Assembly (NCBI RefSeq): GCF_000003815.2
Contig: NC_049986.1
Location: forward strand, 18,758,946 to 18,822,945
Reading direction: 5' to 3'
DNA: 64,000 nt
DNA from: Branchiostoma floridae
Lineage: Eukaryota; Chordata; Leptocardii; Amphioxiformes; Branchiostomatidae
Under the pieces are notes generated by a model. That model was given only the letters and a program-made list of their open reading frames with translations. It was not told the DNA's origin and made no database searches. The translations under genes and the position numbers were made by a program. Numbering within the stretch: the stretch's first letter is position 1; every line of letters begins with the position of its first letter. Positions 44,701 to 56,700 of the stretch are shown here, in pieces.

Positions 44701-47700
44701 AAAACACTCGAACGCCTGCCAGAATAATCTGTTCATTTCCAAATCAGTCCTGCATCCAGTCCACTGATTTTTTTCAGGTCCAGTTTTTCTAAATTGGTGC
44801 AACAAGAAAAAAACGGCTTTGGATCGGTACATCCTACATGTACGGGTACCCACCAGTAGTAACCAGCATGTGTATGTGTAGCAGTGCAAATTTTCAAATC
44901 TGTCCAGCATCCGGTCCACTGATTTTTTTCAGGTCCAGTTTTTCTAAATTGGTGCAACAAGAAAGAAACGTTGTTTTATCGGTACACCTACTGGTACCCA
45001 CCAGTATTAACCGGCATGTGTATGTATAGTAGTACAGGTGCATGTGTCAGGACCATCTGCTGCTGTACACCACACTGCACTAAAGACTTCTCCTTGATTA
45101 CTTGGAACCTGATCGTGCGCACCTTATATATATATATATATATAGTATAGACGTCATATAGCCTGGGTACCATAGGGATAGTAGTTCTCTCCTATGTTCG
45201 CTTCTGCTATCCGTCTGGAGACTTGCGCATTCAAACCTTTTGGTGGTAACGACAGTTAATAAGCGAAGTAAGGAATGAGTTCTAGAGCACTCGTTCCGTT
45301 CGATGACAACAGCCCGGCGCCTGCATGCGCAGGGGGACGCAGGGCTTTTCCGGTGTTGGAACACCTGTTCGAACGAGCGTTTGAACCCATTCCATAATTC
45401 GCTCATGAGTAGGGACCAATCAGCGCCTGCTTCCGAAATTTGGACAATTCAAGACGTTAAGATGGTCCGCGTTCCCAGACGGAAACACAGAGAAGCGACA
45501 ATGAACAGTGTACAATGAATGTCAGAGCTAGAAGCGACTGTTTATAGTGTATAATGAACGCCGGAGCGAACTACATTTGTACTTTCCGGATGGTACCCAG
45601 GCTAGACGTCATATAGATAAGGTGTGCATGATGACCATAAATGGCAAGGCAATTATGTTTTTCTATCCCTTTTTTGTCGCTGATAGCTGCCAGGAGACCT
45701 ACTTTAGCATCTGCAGCCTCCGGCTCCACAGTAGGGAGTTTTCCCGAGTCAGGAGGGGAGGTGTTTAACCTGCCACCACCCAAGATCAACCGAGAGGTGC
45801 AGTGGGAACAGCCACAGCAGGTTTGTACTGGACATTTTGTTTGTTACCTTCATCAAAAATGGAGGTATAGATTTTGGTGTGCCTGCATGTTTGTCTGTGT
45901 TTCTGGATATTTGTGGTAGCAGAACTTTTTTGTACCTTTTGACCTGGACATGCTATGGTCTTTATTTTTTGGGGGGCAGATAGCTTTTGATATAAAGGAG
46001 AAGTTATGAATGTATTGGCCCCCTAGGAGCTTGCTCTAGAACTGCAGGCGTATTTTTTGTCTGTTTTGTCTGCTAAGTGCAAGGCCAGTGACCACTTCTA
46101 GGCACTGAACTACGCTCAATGTGGCAGCATCTCTTCTCCCTAAGTCAGAAATGTAGAATTTAGACAAGTTTTGCTAACTGACTCAATGGGCGAAGCAGGG
46201 GTTACGAGGCTGCTCGGGAGAGGTATGGGCTTAGTTACAATACAGAGCCCTTTAAGACAGTGGATAACAACCCACAGCACCTATGGCTTACCTATTTTTA
46301 CCCGTTATGTCAATCCTTCCACAAATGTGGTAAATCTTAGATTGGAAAATAAATAGATGGCACTTTTATGTATGAGAGAGCATTGCAGTTTAAGCTAAAT
46401 AACACAATGTCACACTGCTACTAGCAGACAAGCCTCCATGCTGGAGTGCTTGTGTGCGCCGGCCTATAAACCCCAAAGTGTTGGAAGTAATTTAACATGT
46501 AGAGTGTGATGTAGCCTGTGTTTACACAATCTCTGGCTTGCTGGGGTTAATGACCTCCTCCTTGAGTGGGCGGTAACTATGGGACCAGCATCTAGGATTG
46601 CAGCTTGATTAGGCTAACGTGTCATGCATAAGCCAACTCAGGGCTCGAAATTCGTTTTTGTTATTAGGTGCACTGGTGCACCTAACCTAAAAATTGGGTG
46701 CACCATATAATTTTTTGGTGCACCACATAAAATAAAGTAGAATTAGGTAGAAAAACCTAATTACAAACCTTACTGCTCCTCTTCTGAGCACCTAAAATTT
46801 TGATGGACCCAACTTCAAATTCTTAAACACGTACTATGACAAACATTTTATTACATTTCTAACACTTGGATATCAATGATATTGTGCATAATAGTATGTT
46901 TACATAGATAAACCTACAAAAATATTTGGGTGCACCCTGTGCGCCCACATAAAAAAATTGGGTGCACAGCTCCAATTTTGGGTGCACCTGGGTGCACATG
47001 CACCCAGTATTTCAAGCCCTGCAACTTGTACAGGACTGTGGTGGAAAGGTAAAAGCAGGCCTGTAGCCTTTTAAGGCCATAGAGGCAGTGGGTTGTTATA
47101 CACTGTGTCTATAGGGCACAGACTAATGTGTGATGTATGAACCAAAATGTACAGAATTGCTGTGGTGGAACGGTAAAGGACTGGTTGGTTGTCCCATAGC
47201 CTTTTTAGGCCTTAGTGGCAGTGGGTTGTTATACACTGTGTCTATAGGTCTTGGTATCGGAAGGCAGAGCCAAACCCTCTCCTCCCACTGCTTACATGTA
47301 CCCCCCAAGTAGAATTCAGGTAACCATTTTTGCACCTGGCTAAAGTAAGAAAAGTCGTGTTAAGCACATTTTCCAAGGGCACATGATCGATAGCATTTTA
47401 AACCCGGGACTTATTATTCTGGGCCAAACGCACTGCAGCCACACGATGCCACTAGGAAAGGCAATTCACCAATCCTGTCATTGAGATGAACTTCAGAGAG
47501 GCTTGATGTTTGATTCATTGGTCTAGGCAGTGTCATGATATTCCTCTGCACTTCCATTCCAGATCACGATTCTGAAACAGTCTGGGAGCTACGGCTTCAC
47601 CATCTGCAGTGCCAACCCTGTGTGTGTCAAGTCTGTGGATAAAGGTAGGCATATCAAGTGACCAGCTAAGGCTTGGACCTACAATTGTTAATGTAGGGCA

Positions 47701-50700
47701 GGAATTTGGGCAGTATGCATGTTTGAAACTGCATTTTGGGTGTACAAAAGTGCCTATTTATGCATTTTTTTTAGACCTGGGTACAGTTTAACTATATCCT
47801 TGTCCCTGATAATTTTGCTTACTCAATGGTTTATCAAATGGTTATAGAAAACTACACAACACTCTGTTTTTAGTGATTTTGCTCTTTCAGTCAATTATTC
47901 AAGGCTTAAACAGTTAGAGCACTGTCCTTGGTGCTGAACACAATAACCAACAGACAATGCCCTGTTCCTTGTTGCTTTGCTCACTCAGTGGTTTATTCAA
48001 AGCTTACTGAAACAGTCACTCTGAGCCTGTCCACGGTGCTGAACACAATAGCCAACATGACACAGCACCCTTTCCCTGATTGCTTTGCTCACTCAGTGGT
48101 TTATTCAAAGCTTCTTGATACTGTCCAAGCCCTGCCCTTGGTGCTGAACACAGTAGCCAACATAATACATATGTTGCTGGTCACTTTGCTCACACAGTAG
48201 TTTACTCAAAGCTTACAGAAACAGTCCAGATCCTTCACCTGGTACATATTCTACATAACACCACACCTCTTTTCTGGTCATTTTGCTTCTTTCAACAGTT
48301 TATTCAAAGCTTAGAAGAGCAGTCCAGGGCCTGTCCTTGGTGCTGAACACATAAACCAAAATAACACCCTGTCACTTTGCTCATTTAGTGGTGTATTCAA
48401 AGCTTACAGAAACATAATCAGGCTAATAGAAACAGTCCAGGGCCTGTCCTTGGTGCTGAACATAACACCATTCCCAATATACGAGTTCCCTGCGGTTTCC
48501 CGTCCCACAGAAGGAGCTGCAGCCCGTACATGCGTGATGGAGTGTGACAGTGGGACACAGTGGTACATTCAAAGCTACAGAAACATAATCACGCTAACAG
48601 GAACAGTCTAGGGCCTGTCCTTGGTGCTGAACACAACAACAGTACAGTAGAAGCCGCTTAATTGCACGGTCTATTTGCTAGTGAATTTCGTGCAATTATC
48701 CGGCTGGTGCCATAATGCGAAGTTATCTAGCTGGACCGCACCGATTTGGGATTTCGGGATTCCATGCAGTAAACAGAAGTGTGCGTTAATCCGTTGTGCA
48801 ATGAACTGGCTTTGACTGTATTCCCACTATATGAGTTTTCTGCTATTTCCCTTCCCACAGAAGGAGCTGCAGCCCGTACATGTCTGATGGAGGGGGACAG
48901 CATCCTGCGCCTCAACGGCATCAACGTCACCATGGTTACTGCTGACCAACTGGCTGCACAAATAAGGCAAGAAAACAACCATTTTGTATATGAGGGCTTC
49001 AATAGTTACCTGCAGTGAGCATGTATATTTGTCATGATATCTCTGTCACAAGGCCTTCTCATGACACTTCTGCCCCCCCCCTCCTTATTTTCTTCTGTAC
49101 TATCATTTGTTTTTGATTGTTGTAAATGTGCGAATAAACAAACATTGTAACTTCATCTGTGACTTGTTTGCAAAATGACGTATACATGACAATGATAAGC
49201 TGCACATTGCTCAATGAGCAAGGAAATTGTGATAGATTGCTGTTTTGAAAATATTTTGTTATGCTAAATCAAGATTTTTTTCCTCATTCAATCATTTGTT
49301 TATAAAAAGGTTTAAAGCGATAAGATGTTGTGAAACTTGTTTTGTTCTCAGGAGCTGTGAGGGCCCCGTCACCCTGCTGGTGCAGAGATGCAAGCAGAGG
49401 TCAGAAGATGACAGCAGTGGGAGAAATGCTTCATGTGCTTACAGTCAAGGGGATGACAATGTCTTTGTAAGTACACATTTTTAAGTTCTTTGTTGTGTAG
49501 ACTTGATCCAAAATACATATCAGGTCAGTTTGGAGATGTGTCAGTGTAGAGATGACACGACGAAGAAGAAGAAGTTTGGAGATTTTAGCTTTTTGTTTTT
49601 AACAGTGTCTGCAAATGCATGTAAAGCTGCAATGTAAAATAACATGGCCTAACCAGCAATATATGCAAGTTGACCTTCTTCAAGGCAGTTTCACATGTTT
49701 ACTTATGTTTGAAAGTACATGTAATTCAAGCTTTCAGATACATTGCCATACGTGTACAGTATACATCTCTACAAACTGTTTGCAAGCTTCGAAATCAAAA
49801 CCATGAACACAGTACCCAGTTGACTCACACTGGCATTGCAAGAAATGGCATTAATGCAGCACTAATTGGTTCAAGGCTTTGCCAGGTTGACATTTAAAGT
49901 ATGAAAACTTGCACAGCAATAATTACTGTAAAATTACTGTGGCAGTTGGTATCAATGCTGCCTTAAACCAGCATGAAAGCTTTGAGCATCAGTGTAGCAA
50001 TGAGCACCAGTTTTGCTAGTACGATTAACTACCAAAACTTCAATGCTTGATTTGCTAACACAGCATGAAGAAGCATCAGCTACAGCTAGCACCACAGCAG
50101 GCTCAGCAGATAGCACCCAGTTCTCTCACACTGCGACTGGCGGCTCCCTTCTTGCGGACAGCACAACAGAACGGCTGGAGACTCCAGACTTCACATGCAC
50201 TCTGGATCCACTGATATCTGACACAAGTTTCACTGCTGAGATCATAGCCAATCTTAATAAGATCACCATGGATACACCTACCAAGGTTTGTTGGGAGGAG
50301 TGAAGGGACTACAGTGGAAGCCAGCTATTTGCAATACGAAATCCAAAACCATTTCCCATTGGCGCTATTGTTTACAGCACCCCATATTTGCAAAGCCCTA
50401 AGGCCATGTTGATTTGATTATATGGATGACATCCTCTGGGAACTCCAAAACTGATGCGAGCGAGCGAATAAAAAAAAAGTTTGGCAAAAAAAAAAAAGTT
50501 GCCTTCAGTATGAAATCAAAGTGGCCAGGAAGGTTGAACATAGGACTAAACACACATAGTATAGTTTACCAACAGTTAGGTGTAGGGACCAGTACATCAT
50601 ACGGGTGCAAAGCATTTTTTTCTTGGACCATTCCGAAAAAAATCAGAGGAACAGGTTTCGCCAATTACAAAATGGACACACTATGTCGGCAGCCATTTGG

Positions 50701-53700
50701 GGTCTTACCGGGGGCCAAGAAGACAACAAGAGCGAAGTCATGTAGAGTTTATAGTCATTTGTACCAGGTTTCTACAATCAAAGGCACAGAGACAGTTAGC
50801 CTTTATTATATGGAGATGGGATTTTAAAATGCCAGTGGGAGTCCAATAATCCACCAAACAGATTCCTTTGTAGCAAAATTGACCAATTACCATTGTTTTG
50901 AGTATTGCCAGTTCTCAAGTTTCCACAGACAATTGAATAAGGTTCAGGTTGAAATGATCCTCTGGACCTGAATTTTCTGTACTGGTACCTCCCCCTACCA
51001 ACAATAGATTTTTTTTTCTTTCTGTCCTTTCACATCTTATTCTTTGAATTTAGATTTATTTTGGCATTCTATGGCATTAACGTTAGTTATCTGTTTTCTG
51101 ATACTTTTTTTCATTCTACGGAATGTTTGTGCTCATTTTACAGCGGCTTTGCACGATTTATTGTGTGGTTGAAAACTTTTTTTTTTTTTGGAAACGGCCG
51201 AAAATTGGTGCGAGCGCGGATGTCATCCATATAATCAAATCAACATGGCCTAATCGGGAAAAAAAATTCAAGTTACAACGCATGTTAGCCCCGAAATATG
51301 CCAAACAAATCACCAGAATCAGCAGGAATGAACCAAAATTTTCCCGTATAAAGATATCAGATCGCCAAAAGTATCAAAACTGCCTGTTTTGAGTCCGAAA
51401 AGGCCGCAATTTCTATTCAATTTACGTCGCTAGCGAGCGGCCCGGCGGTTGCCGCAGGGAATCATGGGATACTACACATGACGCCGCGTCCGCCATCTTT
51501 GTTTTCGTGATGGAAATGTTTTGAAAATGACGCTGTCGACTGTTGCAAAATTTCAGTGTAATCTGTGGACATCGTAACTGGAAAATTTGTAGATATGAAG
51601 ATTAACAGTTTATTTATGCGTTAGTCATGAGTATTTTCGCCTAGTACATAAAGTTTGTCTGAAAACCAAGAGCGTTTTCGTCCTACAACGTAGCGATGTT
51701 TTTCGTCTGTGTATCACATGTCGACAAATCTTACATAGTAAGCGCGTGCACTTTACCCTTGATCAGTCCTCTATTAATCAAAACACTTGTTCATTTGGCA
51801 AATTTAGAATACGTTTGCATATGTACCTCGTTTTTTCGGTAGCTTAACGTGTTTTAGCAGTGTTAATTTCTTTGTTTTCTTCAAGCCGATACTATAGACG
51901 AGACGTAACAGATCTTTTGATGCATCTCGATTCGTTCTTCGACACTAAAATGTGATAACAATATCACAATTACCGATAAAAGATAAATTTGCCGCTGAAA
52001 GTGGCTAATAAGTATATTTGTGGAGTTTGATGAAATTATGGACTTGATTATTTGTGGTAGAAATGATTGTGTTGTATTCTTTGTGTCAATGCGTGCGATG
52101 CGCGTTCACCGATGCCCCCATCCCCACTCGGGTCATTTCGAGCAACATCTTTTAATCGGGAACGCCGGTTAGTCGGGAAAATTTAGCTGGCAAATGGCCT
52201 TCCCTAATAAGCGGCTTCCACTGTACTTTCGTAGTGATTATGTTTACCTTCATGGAAAGTAAACATATTGTTTTTGCTCTTTGTCTTCTTCTCCAAACAA
52301 ATAGGGTCAATGACCTGGACCAGATGCTTATCACCATGGATACTGGTAAAGTAGCAGGTACCTTGTGGTGTTTGGTTACATAATGTAGCAAATGGCTTAT
52401 TAGCACAGAGCTGGAGGGGTTCATGTCACTAAATGTGTTGGGGTAAGAATAAACATAACTGTAGTCAGTGTTAGACTACGGCATGTGAAGGTAAACATTT
52501 ATTTGCTTGCTAATGTTACCTTTCTATAGTTTGTTTGTTTTCATCCATTACAACAGGATGGAGCTCCAGGCAAAGACGACAGCCAGTCAGAAAAGATGGA
52601 GGAACAGGTTCTGTGCCAGGAGAACCAGACAGCTTGTGTAGTCGACGTCCTGAGAAGCAACACCACGCTTTCTGACTGTAGTAATGTCACCACCAGAGGA
52701 GAGAGGTCTGTCAAAAACTACAAGGTAAAAACTGTCTCACTTAACACTCTCAATATGAGGAAATAATAACAATTTTGAATGCATAACTCGAATTGTTATA
52801 ATGATAGACATAAGTCAATGATTTTACAATGTATGCCAATCAACACTATGAAGCTTTGGTGTTAATGTATCTTAAGTTGGCATGTCAAATACTACAAGAT
52901 GTAAAGACCTTGAATCACATTCACAACAGATATCTAATGTGAATGAAGTAGCATAGTGTTGATGGTATCATAGTGCTGTATACTGGTCTTGAACTTTCAA
53001 CAATTGTTTATGTGAAATATCTGTGTGTTATGTAAGAGGTAGGAGACTAAAACTTAGCAAAAACTTAGTAAAAGAATCATGCCTTTTCAACTGACTCGGC
53101 AACGCTTACCTCCAAGTCCAGTAACAAAAAGAACATAGGGCTTTAAACATGGTGCCACTAAAAGTTGAAAAGTTACCTAGTGGCTAGTGTTAAGTCTGAT
53201 TAATCAGTTGGACAGCGTTGGTGAATGTTGAGATGGGTGTAGTCTGAAGTCAAATGAGGACAAATGTGTGTCTACAGACTGATGTATTACTTTAGGCAAG
53301 GGTTGGATTAAATACAGGATGTGCTATCTGTCATGATTGACACAGGAATACAGAACAGGCTGTTACTGTATAGACATGTATGATGTAGCTAAGGGCAACG
53401 TTTGGCATTTCATTGTTGGCAAGGTTAAGTTTATGTGACAGGGTCTTACCGGTATGTAACAATGGATGTGTGTGCTGTTTATAACTAAGCAGGGTCAGAG
53501 CTTACAATCTGTCATTGTAGACAGGGCTTATGTTAGAAGATTTAGGCTACAGATCTATCACTTAAGACATGATATGGTGTTCAGCACCAACTTGCAAGTG
53601 CATGGTCTGTTACTGTAAGCTTTGAATACTGAAAAACTACTGAGTTAGCAAAGCGACCAGGTACAGGGTGGTTGTGTTATGTTGGTTCTTGAGTTCAGCA

Positions 53701-56700
53701 TCGAGGACAGGGCTTGAACAGTTTCTGTAAGTTGAATAAAACCGTGAAATGAAGGGGAAAAATTATATGGATATGGTGTTGTATGGCATAGGATATGGTG
53801 TTCTATGGCATAACAAGTGGTGTTCAGCATCAAGGTCAGAGCTGTTTCTGTAAGCTTTGTATAAACCAATGAGTTAGCAAAGCTCAGAGACAAGGACGGT
53901 GTAATGTAGACTATTGTGTTCAGCACCATGGACAGGGCCTAAACAGTTTCTTCAAAGTGACCAGGTATACAGGGTGTTTTGATATGTCGGTTCTTAAGTT
54001 CAGCACCAAGGACAGGGCCTGAACAGTTTCTGTAAGTTGAAAACAACCACTGAATTACTAAAGACACATTGCTGTAAAATATAGGATGTAGTGTTCAGCA
54101 CCAAGGTCAGGACCAGAACTGTTTCTGTAAGCTTTGAATAAACCGCTGAGTTAGCAAAGCTCAGAGACAAGGATGGTGTTATGTAGGATTTGGTGTTCAG
54201 CACCAAGGACAGGACTTACATAATGTTTAAACATACTAGTTAGTACTGCAATCAGTGTACATTTCTGAAGTTATTAGTAAAACCTGCCAAATAAGAGTTA
54301 CTCAAGCATCTGGATCTTTTGTCACTTACTGTCTCCAATAACTGACAAAAGACAGCAGATAATGTCTGAAACAAGTGACCATATTCAAACTCATATCTAG
54401 TTAGTTGCTTGAGTAACTATTATTTGGAATATCTTATTACCTAATGTTCCTCTACGAAAGTACATTTGTCTGTTTTCTCCAGACCCTGTGCCAGTCGGAC
54501 CAGGCCAGACAGAAGGCCATCCACTCTATCCTGAAGTCAGAGGAACATTTTGCAGCAGCTCTCAGGAGTGGCATGCAGGTGGGGATACAAACTCAAGCGT
54601 TTTGCAAACTGGACATTTCCCTTTTGCTGCAAATGTATCAAGAGCAAAGCCATATGTTAAAACTTGGAGTGTGACTCTTTTGAAAATGGTTCTTCAGATT
54701 GTCACTTACGATTGTTTGTGAACTTGGGGTGTTTGCAAGACTTAATTTCAAATTCAGTTTTGACCAGTCATACAGTGCAGTAGCACCAGCTGACTGAGAC
54801 TGGGAAACTGGTGTGTTATGCCAAAGAGTGGATATACCAACTATTTAGAATTAAGACTAGCTATATTTTTATCATTTTGAAATGATATTGTACAGTCATG
54901 TATATGTCAAATCTTCTTGGTGCATAGGTCAACACTCTACACAAACATTTATATCATATACATGTGTAACACCTTGTTGTACCTATATGCCATATTTTAG
55001 CTGTCTCTTGAACAAATTCAGTAGATGTAGCAAATACCTAATCACCATTTCACAGTAACGCTTTCCTTGTTTTGACAAACAATTTGCCTTTTTTTCACAA
55101 TCACAGCTTCTTATAGCAAGTTACCACTTACAATGGGTAAGATTGTAATTCACACAGCACTCTGGTGGTAAAGGTGTCAAAATCAGCACGTGAAGACGAT
55201 AAGGGACAGAGGTCAAACTTGGACCTGTTGTTGTGGTTCACCTCTACTTTTCCAGGCAGCGTTTCCACTTTGGGGTTGTGGCCAAAAACTAATCAAGCCA
55301 TCATCAAATACAGACCAAAAACACATTTTGCCACCATACACATCTGCCATATTAGAAGTTTGAAATCTGGGCACTATTGGCTTCTGAAGGCAAGCTAATT
55401 ATGTTAACTTTATAATTAAGATTCCCCAAAAGTGTGAAAAACTGCCAAGTATTGGAAAAGCATGCAGAGGTGAATCCAAGGAGTTCTTGGATGCAGGTTC
55501 AACTCTGCATATGAGAATGTGCATTTGGTGGTGAAAGTTTCAAAGTAATGATTTATAAAGACTGGTCACCAGCCTTGTCAGAAACTTTTAAAGTAGTAGG
55601 CTAATATCTGAAAGTAGCAGGCAAGCCGCAAAGCGGCTTGCAGCGAGCCACAAAGTGGCGAGCCTCCCCCAGGAGCCTCCCCCAGGAAAAATTTGTAAAT
55701 TTAGACCCCTAAACATGGTTTTTGGTGTATTCTGGGCAACTTTTCTTGTCAGCTTATATCTTTAAGAGTTTACATCTTGGAATTAATTATAACCTCTACC
55801 ATTTTGTGAAAGAATCCATCCACAATCAGGCATGTTGTGTTTCTAGTTATAGTCCAGAAAATAGTCACAGGCACACAGAGCTAGGCCCATGCACTCAAAG
55901 GTCCAGATATTAGAACTCCGCCTCCTTGGAGGTGTGGTGGCAGTGTCTGCTGCAAGCTCAGATAATGTAAACAACAGAGAAAACCTAATACACGTGTGGG
56001 ACGTTCGTCAAAATGACAGTTTTCAGATCCCCGAAGACCCAGTAAGCTATCAGAAAACTGCCAGAGGTTTATCAAGACAAATTGCTGGGGGATTTTGTAA
56101 CAAAAGTAGGCGGCTGAAAAATGTAAAGTAGGCGGGGAAAATAGCCGGCTGCCGGCTTAATTTGACAAGGCTGGTCACTTAGATGGGGCATGAGGACTGA
56201 AACATACTTTAGCATGCTGGTGTTGAGTCTGTAATATGAGAATCAACTACCGGGTAAAATCAGTGAGGAGGTAGCAGTCACTAATTTCATTCCCTGTACT
56301 TCGCAGATGTACCTGCCGTCTGTCAAAAAACAGCTTCTCCCAAAGGAGCATTATGGAAAATTAGTGGCTAACATGGAAAAGGTAAGGTTTTCAGTATAAT
56401 TGTCCAATGCAATAACCAATAAAATCGTTACAGGTTCTGTATGATGTTAACGTTTACCTTTATATGTTGAGTTTGTTTGCTCTGTTTGTTTTTCTTCTGC
56501 TTCTTTATTTCATGTTCCAAACAAACAATGTCAACAACCTGGACCAGACAACTGTCACCATGGTTACTGGAGGTGTCAGTAGCAGACACCCTGTAGTGTT
56601 CAATTATATACTTTGTAATGCATTTGAGTAAGAATAAATGTAGCAATGGTCTGTTACACTAGACCATGCAAAGGTAAACATGACGTATTTGCCCCATGTC

